NCBI RefSeq assembly: GCF_000426565.1 | Contig: NZ_AUFP01000014.1 | Location: 1 to 43,443 of the forward strand | Direction: 5' to 3' | Source: Segatella albensis DSM 11370 = JCM 12258 | GTDB taxonomy: Bacteria; Bacteroidota; Bacteroidia; Bacteroidales; Bacteroidaceae | DNA: 43,443 nt | Shown: positions 25,541 through 33,862 of the stretch, piece by piece | How positions within the stretch are numbered: the stretch's first letter is position 1 | Layout: each line of letters opens with the position of its first letter | Made by a program: the position numbers and the translations under genes | Notes under the pieces: generated by a model | What the model was told of the DNA's origin: nothing | Database searches by the model: none | What the model saw: only the letters and a program-made list of their open reading frames with translations

Positions 25541-25572
25541 CAAAGGTAAGGGATGGTTGCGAAAGTTCCAAA
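25541..25572 (-). promoter_or_regulatory. Promoter of the candidate small RNA
   Basis: TTTG (25569-25572) and TACCTTTG (25541-25548) on the minus strand with a 20-nt spacer, identical in form to the tRNA-Ser promoter. No conventional gene starts downstream of it before the terminator at 25318. Confidence 0.65.
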
Positions 25573-25618
25573 CTTTTTTGTCAGTTTTTTCTTGGCCCTA
25601 TTGCTTAATGTATGGGTT

Positions 25619-27244
25619 CTAATCTTTTGTTTTACAGTCGATTGCGTTTTTTGCAGCGCCTTTTTTGTCCTCGAAAAGCAGCGCTCTTTGCTTGACTCTT
25701 GTGCGAATAGAACGTAAACTACTTCTACTAATGCACATAATATTTTCAATTTCCTCCTCGTTTTTCTTCATGTGCTCCAGTATCGAAAAGAACATATAAC
25801 GGGGTGAAAGATCTTCGTAATCTTTGGTTAGATGATTGATGAAAGGTAAATCATGGAGTTTATAGTATTCAATAAAGTGGATAAAATCTCGTTTTGTCCA
25901 CTTGGCGATGTTTCCGCCATTCTGGATTTCTTCGAATAACATGTGTCCGTGATACAAACTTTCTTGTCGTTTGGAGTTCATCTGTGAAACTTCCTCCTTC
26001 AACATAGTCACCTCTTTCAGGTTAGACTCGTCTGATTTCTGAAGTTTTTCAATCTGTCGTTTACTGATATTGATCAATAAATTGGATTCAATATTCTTGA
26101 GTTTCACCTTATTATATTTATAATAGAAGGAAACGATGATCAGTAGGGACAAAATAACGGCAAGGATAAAGATCGTCCAATACAGTTTGATATGTTCTCT
26201 GTATTGGATAGATTGCATCTCAAAATCAAACTTGTTTTGTAGTTGCTTGATATCTTCTCTTTGCTTATTACTGTATGCTTCGTCTACCAAGTCTGCTCTT
26301 TTTATAGACCATAGGTAGGCTTTCTTATAATCTCCTTCGCTTGCATATATGTCGGCAAGAACTCCCATGTATCGTTTTTTTTGCACATTTGTTGCAGCTT
26401 GTAGAGCTTTCTCCCAAAGTTTTATTGCTTCGGTTTTGTTTCCTTCTTCGTATTGTAGTGTCGCTAATGCATTATATGTATTTGGAAGAGGGGCTATTTC
26501 CAAAGCTTTAGCCAAATACTGTTTAGCTGAAGCTTTATCGTATTTAGAATAGATATATCCAATGTTTAAATAAAAAAATGCACGGTCTTTCTTTGGTACT
26601 TTGTTAAGATATGGGATACAACTCGTGAGATAAAATTGGCAACTATCTATTTTTTTTAATCCATAATATTCTACGGCAAGGTTGCCCATGGCATAGACAA
26701 TCCAGTTTGTATTCTTTGTTGTTAGACCAAGATTCAAATTTTTGTGAGAGTAAGAAAGTGCCGTTTTATAATCGCATATTTGCTCGTTTAAAAAGGAAAA
26801 TTTTTCTGAAATCTTATATTGCAATTCTATATTGTTGTCGTTGGTGTTGTAATATTCTGCCTTTTTTAAAGCCAAAGCAGCCCCTTTGTATTTGTTCTGA
26901 TCTATAAGAATAGCTCCCTTATAGAAATAGGCTTCGGCAAGTTTCTTGTCGTTACTGTTCTCTCTATAATAGCTTATACTTTTTTCAAGATTCTTCAGAC
27001 TGGAGATTGGAACATATCTCATATAGTCCAATCTAGTATTGATCAGGTAGTAATAAGCCTGAACATCCTCATCATTGATCTTATTATATTCAATGCGGTT
27101 GAATTCATGATATGCTGAGTCGATCATATCCTTAGAAAGAAGCGTATCGACTCTTTCCAATGCATTTTGATATTTCTCGTGATAACAGCCTGAAACAACA
27201 AAAGATGATACTAATAATATTGCGAATCTTAGAGAAGTCTTCAT
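25619..27244 (-). CDS. TPR-repeat lipoprotein with membrane helix and HTH-like C-terminus
   Basis: I choose ATG 27244 (MKTSLRFAILLVSSFVVSGC), giving a lipobox VSGC with Cys20; the longer frame to 27295 overlaps the promoter. The 541-aa protein has TPR-like helical repeats at about 30-330, a membrane helix at about 350-375 (LYWTIFILAVILSLLIIVSFYY), a coiled coil, and a C-terminal region ending IENIMCISRSSLRSIRTRVK, which resembles a DNA-binding helix-turn-helix. This architecture is common in Bacteroidales membrane regulators, where an outer TPR sensor joins a cytoplasmic effector. A lipobox on a protein with an internal membrane helix is puzzling; the first segment may instead be a simple signal peptide. 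Confidence 0.75.
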   Translation of the reverse strand: MKTSLRFAILLVSSFVVSGCYHEKYQNALERVDTLLSKDMIDSAYHEFNRIEYNKINDEDVQAYYYLINTRLDYMRYVPISSLKNLEKSISYYRENSNDKKLAEAYFYKGAILIDQNKYKGAALALKKAEYYNTNDNNIELQYKISEKFSFLNEQICDYKTALSYSHKNLNLGLTTKNTNWIVYAMGNLAVEYYGLKKIDSCQFYLTSCIPYLNKVPKKDRAFFYLNIGYIYSKYDKASAKQYLAKALEIAPLPNTYNALATLQYEEGNKTEAIKLWEKALQAATNVQKKRYMGVLADIYASEGDYKKAYLWSIKRADLVDEAYSNKQREDIKQLQNKFDFEMQSIQYREHIKLYWTIFILAVILSLLIIVSFYYKYNKVKLKNIESNLLINISKRQIEKLQKSDESNLKEVTMLKEEVSQMNSKRQESLYHGHMLFEEIQNGGNIAKWTKRDFIHFIEYYKLHDLPFINHLTKDYEDLSPRYMFFSILEHMKKNEEEIENIMCISRSSLRSIRTRVKQRALLFEDKKGAAKNAIDCKTKD

Positions 27245-27264
27245 TATAGATAATTTTTCATACA

Positions 27265-27272
27265 CAAAAATA
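27265..27272 (-). promoter_or_regulatory. -7 box for the TPR lipoprotein gene
   Basis: TATTTTTG on the minus strand, 20 bp upstream of the chosen ATG; it supports the shorter start. No clear TTTG upstream. Confidence 0.4.
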
Positions 27273-27509
27273 CAGATAAAAATTAAAATATCCACCTTTC
27301 AGAATAAAAATTAGCAAAAATTAGCTGCTTTTGTTGCGCAAATGTTTTGTTTATTCGCTTGCGGATTTAGTCTGCAAGCGCAAATTGCATTTCTGTGCTT
27401 ATTCTTCTTTATATAACGTATATGGTGTGAAAGGTATTAAAAAGTTTATTTTTTGGCTTAAAAAGTAATATTTACATAGAGAAATAGGGGATTTTAAAAA
27501 TATAATTGT
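27273..27509. other. Divergent intergenic region
   Basis: The DNA between the TPR lipoprotein and a small membrane protein contains a direct repeat AAAAATTAGC (27307-27326, two copies) and a stem-loop CGCTTGC/GCAAGCG (27356-27362 and 27374-27380). No gene is seen. Confidence 0.5.
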
Positions 27510-27517
27510 TATTTTTG
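27510..27517 (+). promoter_or_regulatory. -7 box for the 46-aa membrane protein
   Basis: TATTTTTG on the plus strand, 43 bp upstream of ATG 27560. Its position inside the longer open frame argues against a start at 27506. Confidence 0.4.
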
Positions 27518-27559
27518 CGCAGTGTTCGTAATAATATCTTAACCTATATTGTTTTTTTT

Positions 27560-27700
27560 ATGTGGATTGTATATTTTTTAATCATTACCATGATTGGAGG
27601 CTTATGGGCCTGGCATAGAGGTGAATGTGCCGAAACCTTTGAAGAAAAACATTCTGAAGAAACAGCTCATGCTGTAGATTACGTAAGTTCACACCGTTAA
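27560..27700 (+). CDS. Small single-pass membrane protein (46 aa)
   Basis: The ATG at 27560 gives MWIVYFLIITMIGGLWAWHRG, one membrane helix, then an acidic/His-containing tail (ECAETFEEKHSEETAHAVDY). The frame opens earlier, but a -7 box at 27510 favours this start. It lies alone, followed by an imperfect inverted repeat (AAGTTCAC/GTGAACTT, 27683-27710) that covers the stop codon. I do not recognise a family and cannot exclude a chance frame, although the hydrophobic/charged layout is protein-like. Confidence 0.45.
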   Translation: MWIVYFLIITMIGGLWAWHRGECAETFEEKHSEETAHAVDYVSSHR

Positions 27701-27928
27701 CGGGTGAACTTATTTGGCAGTTTCCCATGTGTGTGTCGTTTAACGAACCTTAAATTCCTTAATTTTCACTCTTTAAAAAGTACTCATAATTCGAAAATTC
27801 ATAATGAAAGAGGGGGCTGATTGTGAATTTAAGAAATATGAGTAAAATGTAACTCGCTGATTAATAATATGTTATGTTTTTGTGATTTGATTTCGCTATT
27901 AAAAAATACTAGGAAAGTAGGCTTTTTC

Positions 27929-28004
27929 AGTTAACTACGTTTGTCTATATTCCTATTCGTATTGGCTTACGAAGTTAACTTCGTAAGCCGATGAAGTTAA
28001 CTTC
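27929..28004. repeat. Perfect 26-bp palindrome and related GTTAAC boxes
   Basis: GGCTTACGAAGTT (27964-27976) is followed directly by its reverse complement (27977-27989). A second palindrome GAAGTTAACTTC lies at 27993-28004, and a related AGTTAACTACG at 27929-27939. The core GTTAACTnCG thus occurs three times in 75 bp. This could be an operator, a recombinase target or a transcript hairpin. Confidence 0.7.
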
Positions 28005-28355
28005 GTTCGAGAAGTCTGTAGTTTTTGGCTCGATTTCCCTGTTTTTGGGGCTTATATTGAATCTAGAATTCGCTAGATGGAATAAAAAGGTGTTTACTTT
28101 TCTTTTAACAGATTCAAGGTTAAATCTTAAATTGTGTAAAAGAATCTCGTGAGAACTAAGATACGCGAGAGATAAAATTGCACTTTCTGTACACTCGCCT
28201 TGCAAATCAAACATTCCGGAGTCTTGATATGGAAAGTAGAGGGGGGGCTCTGTTTATTTATTGCATTTTTTTGCTTATTGTATTTACAATAAAGTAAAAT
28301 GTAATTTGAGCCTTAATTTTGCTTTTAATTATTTCTTTTTGTGGATAAAAAGCCG

Positions 28356-28363
28356 TAACTTTG
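28356..28363 (+). promoter_or_regulatory. Candidate promoter of the second polysaccharide cluster
   Basis: TAACTTTG matches TAnnTTTG. The upstream TTTG at 28338-28341 is only 14 nt away, short of the usual spacing. If used, the leader is about 330 nt. A second candidate TAATTTTG lies at 28314-28321. Confidence 0.4.
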
Positions 28364-28700
28364 CAATTGTGTTAGAAATAACATGAGAAATGCGCTGAAG
28401 CGCTCATGGATAAAGTAAACAATCTGCGAGCTCAGGTCTTCGTTAACTAAAACAAAGAAACTAAGAATAACCTGTTGCTTAAATGTGGTATTGCGCTGAA
28501 ATCTATCCGATAACTTTGAAGAACTATTCTTCAAAGGAGGATAAGGTATCACATACTGTACAAAATCTAAAATATGGCAAAGAGTTATAAGAAAACGACA
28601 TTTCATTTTTTATATTATGTGTTGTCACGACGTTTATATATGTAATATTAGTACCACAATAGATATTACATGAGCCCTTCTTCTATAAAAACAATTGGTG

Positions 28701-29636
28701 ATGTTAGAGTTTAATATAAAATTTAGTATAACAATTCCCGCATACAAACCGAACTTCTTGAAAGAGTGTATTGATAGTATATTGGTTCAAAGTTATAGTA
28801 ATTTTGAGCTAGTTATAGTAAACGATGCTTCTCCTTATGATTTGGATAGTATTATTGGTTCATATCATGATTCAAGGATTCGATATTATAAAAACGAAAA
28901 AGGATGTGGGGCACTCCATGTCGTAGAAAACTGGAACAAATGTTTGGAGTTGGCAGAAGGTGATTACGTGATTTGTATGGGAGATGATGATAAACTGCTC
29001 CCAAATTGTTTGATGGATTACTATCAACTCATTCAGAAATATCCGGATGTAGAATTGTTTCATTCTATGACAGAGATAATTAATGAGAAATCAGAGGTGA
29101 TGTATTTACAACAACCTAGACCAATCTGGGAATCTGCTTTGTCAATGATTTGGTGGAGATGGAATGGGAGAGAACAGTTTATAGGAGATTGGCTTTTCAA
29201 AGCATCCTCTTTAAAAAGTAGAGGAGGGTACACCTACTTTGATTTCGCTTGGTGCTCTGATGATTTTTCTGCTATTTATGCAGCCCTAGAAAAAGGTGTC
29301 GTGAATACGCAGACTCCAGGATTTCAATATAGAAGGAATAGTTTGACAATTACAAATAATGTGTCGAATACAAAACAAAAGTTAGCTTGTAGAATAAAGT
29401 CTTTAGAATTGTATAAAGAGATTTTGAAAAGAAAGCCAGAAGGAGCTGTTGATGTTGTATATCATAAACTTCTATCTGATAATCTTTATAAGTTCCATGA
29501 TAAGTTCATAGCTGTTGACTTAGCTGCAGAGTTGCGCCATAATCATTTCCGGGTATTCTCTTGGCTCTTCGTGCGAAAGCAATACCATATAAGTTTGACC
29601 GTGTTGTTTAAGGCATTTTACCATTCTATACGATGA
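28701..29636 (+). CDS. Glycosyltransferase family 2 (GT-A)
   Basis: I choose ATG 28701 over the TTG/GTG just upstream. The 311-aa protein begins FSITIPAYKPNFLKECIDSIL, with VIVNDAS (38-44) in the nucleotide-binding region and the metal-binding DDD of CMGDDDKLL (92-100). No membrane helix is obvious. It should transfer a sugar to the lipid-linked oligosaccharide. It is the first gene of the cluster; its stop overlaps the next ATG by 4 bp. Confidence 0.85.
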   Translation: MLEFNIKFSITIPAYKPNFLKECIDSILVQSYSNFELVIVNDASPYDLDSIIGSYHDSRIRYYKNEKGCGALHVVENWNKCLELAEGDYVICMGDDDKLLPNCLMDYYQLIQKYPDVELFHSMTEIINEKSEVMYLQQPRPIWESALSMIWWRWNGREQFIGDWLFKASSLKSRGGYTYFDFAWCSDDFSAIYAALEKGVVNTQTPGFQYRRNSLTITNNVSNTKQKLACRIKSLELYKEILKRKPEGAVDVVYHKLLSDNLYKFHDKFIAVDLAAELRHNHFRVFSWLFVRKQYHISLTVLFKAFYHSIR

Positions 29637-30796
29637 AAATATTAATAGTAGCAGAAGCCTTTCATGGCAGTACGATTTCTCTTGTAGAGAGCTTGATGGA
29701 ATATCATAAAGTAGATGTATGTTTTACCACCTATTGTTCTACTGATATTCGGAATTTAGAAGCTCTTTCTATTAAATCGAATATAAGACCTTTTGTCTTA
29801 AGTCCGGTAACGAAGGATACGTCTATTGGTATCGGAGAATTGGACAAGGAAAAAGCTCATATCTATTTCTTAAGATCTATACTAAGTTCAAAGTTCCCCA
29901 AGCGAATCGTATCAAGTATAACACGTAGATTTCTTGTACATAAAGCGCGAAAGTATGATTTTGTAATTGTTATCGGACAAGGAGAGTTCTTTGCTCAATT
30001 AAGTATAGTCTTGCAAAAACAGGGAATTCCTAATTTTCATACATTGCATGAGATTTATATGCCTGGAACGCAGATGGTAAGTGATCATATTCAGAAGATG
30101 ATAAATGCTAATGTCCCTATATTGTTGCATTCAAAATATGTATACCATGTTTTATCTCATGAATTTCCTGCATTTAAAGAGAATTTTTATGAAGTGCCTT
30201 TTGGTGTCTTTAAAGGCTTCTTGGAGTTCAATAGAAATAAAGCAGAGATAGTAAATCTGATAGGAAAGTACCCTTATATTTTGAACTATGGATATTTGGT
30301 GGATTATAAGGGGTATGATATCCTTTGGGAGGTCTATAAATTGATGAAATCAAGAAATCAATTACATTTCAAAATAGTTGTCGCAGGTTCTGGCCATAAC
30401 AAATATGTGGATATGATGAAGAGAAATCCTGATTTTGTTGTTATTAATAAATGGCTTGACAATGATGACATTGCTACATTGATATCACATAGTGAGCAGG
30501 TGATATGTCCATATAAGAGAGCTTCGCAAAGTGGAATCCCTCAGACTAGTTTCTGTTTTGGAAAGCCCGTTGTTGCAACTGATGTTGGTGCTTTCCGTGA
30601 GGTTATTGTAGACGGCTATAATGGATGGATTTGCAAAAATGCAGAAGATATGGCTGATAAAATATTAGATATTATATCTCATAAAAAAAGTTTTACAAGT
30701 CACTTTCGTGATAATTATGGGTTATCTTCGATATATGATTGGAAGAATATTGCTTCTAAGTACAATGAGATTTTTAATATTCTTATGAGAAAATAA
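29633..30796 (+). CDS. Glycosyltransferase family 4 (GT-B)
   Basis: A 387-aa protein with a GT-B layout: an N-terminal acceptor half starting MKILIVAEAFHGSTISLVESL and a C-terminal donor half with NYGYLVDYKGYDILWEVYKLM and QSGIPQTSFCFGKPVVATDVGAFREVI. The usual first Glu of E-x7-E seems replaced (KRASQSGIPQ), so it is a divergent member. It overlaps the upstream GT2 gene by 4 bp and precedes another GT2 gene by about 13 bp, so the genes form one operon. Sugar specificity is unknown. Confidence 0.8.
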   Translation: MKILIVAEAFHGSTISLVESLMEYHKVDVCFTTYCSTDIRNLEALSIKSNIRPFVLSPVTKDTSIGIGELDKEKAHIYFLRSILSSKFPKRIVSSITRRFLVHKARKYDFVIVIGQGEFFAQLSIVLQKQGIPNFHTLHEIYMPGTQMVSDHIQKMINANVPILLHSKYVYHVLSHEFPAFKENFYEVPFGVFKGFLEFNRNKAEIVNLIGKYPYILNYGYLVDYKGYDILWEVYKLMKSRNQLHFKIVVAGSGHNKYVDMMKRNPDFVVINKWLDNDDIATLISHSEQVICPYKRASQSGIPQTSFCFGKPVVATDVGAFREVIVDGYNGWICKNAEDMADKILDIISHKKSFTSHFRDNYGLSSIYDWKNIASKYNEIFNILMRK

Positions 30797-30809
30797 ATAA
30801 TATAAATTG

Positions 30810-31598
30810 ATGAGTAAATATAAAGTCACAGTCGTTACAGTTTGTTATAATGCAGTAGATTGTATTGAAAAAACAATTTTATCTGTAATTAATCAGACTT
30901 ATTCGAATATAGAATATATCATCATAGATGGTAAAAGCTCTGATGGAACATTAGAAGTAATAAATAAATATCAAGGGAAAATAGATGTTATCATATCCGA
31001 GAAAGATAAGGGAATTTATGATGCAATGAATAAAGGACTTCGTTTGGCAAAAGGCGACTTTATCAACTTTATGAATGCAGGTGATACGTTTGCTGATGAT
31101 ATGGTCTTGGAAAAATTATTCTCTCAGGATTTAGGTAATAACGATGTCATTTATGGCAATGCAATCTTTCTAAAGCCATTCGGAAAGTTCCAGTTGAAAC
31201 CGGAGCCACTTTCGGCTTTGGAAGAGCATATGCCTTTCTGCCATCAGTCATGCTTTATCTCTAAAAAGATGGGTACAATGTATCCTTTCAATATTAAGTA
31301 TAAAATTCTGGCGGACTATAATCAATTCAAGAGTATCTATCTTCATGGTGGACATTTTCAGTATTTCGATATAGATATATCATGGTATGAAAGTAGTTGT
31401 GGCGTTTCTGCAACCAATTGGAAAGAGATGGCCATAGAAAGAAAACTTATCAATAAGAAATCTTACCTATTAGATTATTATAGAGTTACAATTAATGGAT
31501 TCGTGAAGTCGATAATAAGCAAAGTTTCTCCCCGATACTATAATAATCTGATGAGAAAGATATACTCAGAAAAGCCATATCATAAACTCGTTGACTGA
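30810..31598 (+). CDS. Glycosyltransferase family 2 (WcaA-like)
   Basis: I choose ATG 30810; the TTG just before is less likely. The 262-aa protein shows VTVVTVCYNAVDCIEKTILSV, IIIDGKSSDGTLEVI, and KDKGIYDAMNKGLRLAKGDFINFMNAGD, the pattern of the short GT2 group often called WcaA- or PssB-like in colanic-acid-type clusters. The DxD site is replaced by NAGD, as is common in this group. Its stop overlaps the EpsG-like start by 1 bp (TGATG). Confidence 0.85.
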   Translation: MSKYKVTVVTVCYNAVDCIEKTILSVINQTYSNIEYIIIDGKSSDGTLEVINKYQGKIDVIISEKDKGIYDAMNKGLRLAKGDFINFMNAGDTFADDMVLEKLFSQDLGNNDVIYGNAIFLKPFGKFQLKPEPLSALEEHMPFCHQSCFISKKMGTMYPFNIKYKILADYNQFKSIYLHGGHFQYFDIDISWYESSCGVSATNWKEMAIERKLINKKSYLLDYYRVTINGFVKSIISKVSPRYYNNLMRKIYSEKPYHKLVD

Positions 31599-32734
31599 TG
31601 GATGCGTTTTCAATTTTTATTTATCTTAGCACTTTTTTTATTTCTTCTTTGTGTTTTGTTTTAGCGCAGAAATTATATTATACTAATGTGCGCTATAAAA
31701 AAATATTGGGAGTCATATTTGGAGTTTTTAGTATTTTAATCCCTTGTTTGTTGGCTTCTTTTAGGGGATTAAAGGTTGGAATTGATATTTATGGTTATAT
31801 TACTCCGAATTTTGTGACTTCATCTTATACTTTGTCCAAGGGATTTTTCTTCTTTTGGAATAATATGACAGTACCGACGGAGATAGGATTTGCTTATTTG
31901 ATATATATATGCTGTCAATTGAAATCCATCGGACTTCTGTTCTTTATAATAGAATTTCTTGCTATATTCCCAGTCTTGATTGTACTGAATATGTTCAGAC
32001 GTCAGGGTGCTGCTTTTGTTGGAATTATGACATTCTTTTTTTTATTTTATAATTTATCCCTTTGCGTAATGCGTGTAAGTATTGCTATGTCGGCACTGAT
32101 GTTGGCATATGTATTATTTCCTAAGCATAAGAAGAAGGCTTTGTTGTTATATATTTTTGCTATTGCTTTTCATAGTTCGGCAGCCTTATTGGGTGTTATC
32201 TTTTATGCGATATACAGAATTGTAAATTCACAGAGAATGTATCGAAATCTCTCCATCTTGTTTGGGTCTTTGATGTTATTCTTTGTGGGTATCAAATTTT
32301 TATTACCCTATCTGGTTTTAGTATCAAGTTTTCTAAATCCTAGATATGGTTATTATTTAAGTGAATATATCGGATCTGGAAGTTTTTCGGATATTCCGGT
32401 AACAGACTTCTTATCTAAGTTTGTGCTAATAGCGTTCTTTTATAGATTGTTGAAAGGAACTTCTGTTCTTCAGGAACATAAGGATATTGTTATTTTGGTA
32501 TTGGTAGGCAGGTATTTTGTTCTTTTTAATGCTGTGTTCTATGAAGCAATGAGAATAGCATTTTATTTTGATTTGTTTCTTATCGTTTTAGCGTCTTTAG
32601 TATATAGTAGTAATTTGAGAAGAGTGAATAAATTAATATCATATATTATGATATTGCTTCCTTCATTCTTCTATTGGATATATTTTATGATGTACAAAGG
32701 GGCTTACGAAACTAATTATTATTATTTTAGATAA
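31598..32734 (+). CDS. EpsG-family polysaccharide polymerase (Wzy-like)
   Basis: A 378-aa inner-membrane protein with about 10-11 hydrophobic segments. The stretch LLASFRGLKVGIDIYGYITP (about 49-68) matches the EpsG hallmark (ALR..xVGxDTxxY) just after the second helix. EpsG proteins are Wzy-type polymerases that join repeat units in the periplasm. It is the only polymerase candidate in the window and sits amid glycosyltransferases, so it likely polymerises this cluster's repeat unit. Translation is coupled to the upstream GT2. Confidence 0.8.
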   Translation: MDAFSIFIYLSTFFISSLCFVLAQKLYYTNVRYKKILGVIFGVFSILIPCLLASFRGLKVGIDIYGYITPNFVTSSYTLSKGFFFFWNNMTVPTEIGFAYLIYICCQLKSIGLLFFIIEFLAIFPVLIVLNMFRRQGAAFVGIMTFFFLFYNLSLCVMRVSIAMSALMLAYVLFPKHKKKALLLYIFAIAFHSSAALLGVIFYAIYRIVNSQRMYRNLSILFGSLMLFFVGIKFLLPYLVLVSSFLNPRYGYYLSEYIGSGSFSDIPVTDFLSKFVLIAFFYRLLKGTSVLQEHKDIVILVLVGRYFVLFNAVFYEAMRIAFYFDLFLIVLASLVYSSNLRRVNKLISYIMILLPSFFYWIYFMMYKGAYETNYYYFR

Positions 32735-32740
32735 CGGATA

Positions 32741-33862
32741 ATGAAAGTATTAGAACTTACAGGCGAGCCAATATTGTCTGGTGGTCAAGAGGCATTTTTC
32801 ATCAATGTTATGAAGCATATTAATATGGATAATATGTGTATTGATGTTTTGACTCTATATAATTGTGAGAATAGTTATTATAGACAGATTATAGAAAAAT
32901 TGCATGGATCTTTATTTGAATTGAATCTAACTTTCAATCCCGGTGGTTTAAGAGCAAATATTTTAATTCCACTTATCAAGTTCTTGAGAATACATAAATA
33001 TGATGTTGTTCATGTTCATTCTGGCAGTGTAAGTGTGTTGACAATATGTACGCTTGCATGTAAGGTATGTGGTGTAAAGAATATTATAGTGCATTCTCAT
33101 TGTACTGGTTTCAGGAGAAGTTTTAAATATAATCTGATAAAGTCGTTCTCTTATCCAGTTCTTCGCTATCTACCTAATCAGTATTGTGCATGCTCTTATG
33201 AAGCTGGAATATGGAAATTTCCTAAAAAGATAGTGCAAAAGAGATTAAAAATCATCAATAATGGCATAGATTTGGATTTGTTTTCCCCGTGTGAAGAAAT
33301 GCGTCGTGATATGCGAAGTCGATTGAAATTGTCGGATGATACTCTTGTGTTAGGTAATGTCGGAAGATTCGCATTTCAGAAGAATCATGAGTATCTTATT
33401 CGATTGTTGAAGATTTTAGTATCTCAAAAGTCAAATGTAAAGTTGCTCTTGGTTGGAGATGGTGAACTTATGGATGACGTTGTAGAACAAGTGAGCCAAA
33501 ACGAACTGGAAGATTACGTAATCTTCACAGGAAATGTAGATAAAGTGCAGGATTATATGCAGGCCATGGATATTTTTCTGTTTCCTTCTCGATTTGAAGG
33601 TTTAGGTTTAGTCGGGGTAGAAGCGCAGGCTGTAGGTGTGCCTGTGATAGCATCCGAGAAAGTTCCGAGAACGATGAAAATCGTAGATGATGTATATTTT
33701 CTGCCTTTGTCGGATATGAATTTGTGGATGGAAAAAATTCAGGAATGCTCTCGTCACGATAGGGCATATAATAAAGAGGCTATCAAAAGAGCTGGATATG
33801 ATATTAATCAGACAGCAGAAGAAATTAGAAAACTGTATTTCAAAGAATATGGAAGGAAATAA
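32741..33862 (+). CDS. Glycosyltransferase family 4 (EpsF-like)
   Basis: A 373-aa GT-B enzyme of normal length. The N-terminal part has LSGGQEAFFINVMKHI (loop and helix) and YDVVHVHSGSVSVL. The donor half shows LGNVGRFAFQKNHEYLI and the E-x7-E motif in SRFEGLGLVGVEAQAVG. It resembles EpsF-like transferases that accompany EpsG polymerases. It starts 6 bp after the polymerase stop, and the following GT2 overlaps its end by 14 bp. Confidence 0.85.
   Translation: MKVLELTGEPILSGGQEAFFINVMKHINMDNMCIDVLTLYNCENSYYRQIIEKLHGSLFELNLTFNPGGLRANILIPLIKFLRIHKYDVVHVHSGSVSVLTICTLACKVCGVKNIIVHSHCTGFRRSFKYNLIKSFSYPVLRYLPNQYCACSYEAGIWKFPKKIVQKRLKIINNGIDLDLFSPCEEMRRDMRSRLKLSDDTLVLGNVGRFAFQKNHEYLIRLLKILVSQKSNVKLLLVGDGELMDDVVEQVSQNELEDYVIFTGNVDKVQDYMQAMDIFLFPSRFEGLGLVGVEAQAVGVPVIASEKVPRTMKIVDDVYFLPLSDMNLWMEKIQECSRHDRAYNKEAIKRAGYDINQTAEEIRKLYFKEYGRK

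Larger units (their letters stand above)
27701..28700. other. Gene-poor 1-kb region before the second polysaccharide cluster
   Basis: No convincing gene is seen on either strand; minus-strand frames at 27975-28214 and 28325-28606 lack protein-like features and recognisable starts. The region holds a perfect palindrome at 27964-27989, related GTTAACT boxes, a -7 box at 28356-28363 and a long leader with short frames (28406-28450; 28574-28645). It may be the control region of the downstream cluster and an old recombination junction. Confidence 0.5.

Noticed and set aside
25465..25749. Minus-strand frame of 94 codons
   Set aside because: It is largely inside the TPR lipoprotein gene in another frame and runs on through the small-RNA promoter; its sequence (Cys/Thr/Lys-rich) does not look like a protein.
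27506..27559. Earlier start for the 46-aa membrane protein
   Set aside because: The candidate start overlaps the -7 box at 27510-27517.
27975..28214. Minus-strand frame of 79 codons
   Set aside because: It starts without a promoter signal and runs into the palindrome; composition is not protein-like.
28325..28606. Minus-strand frame of 93 codons in the gene-poor region
   Set aside because: No family resemblance, no promoter, and it is antisense to the probable leader of the plus-strand cluster.
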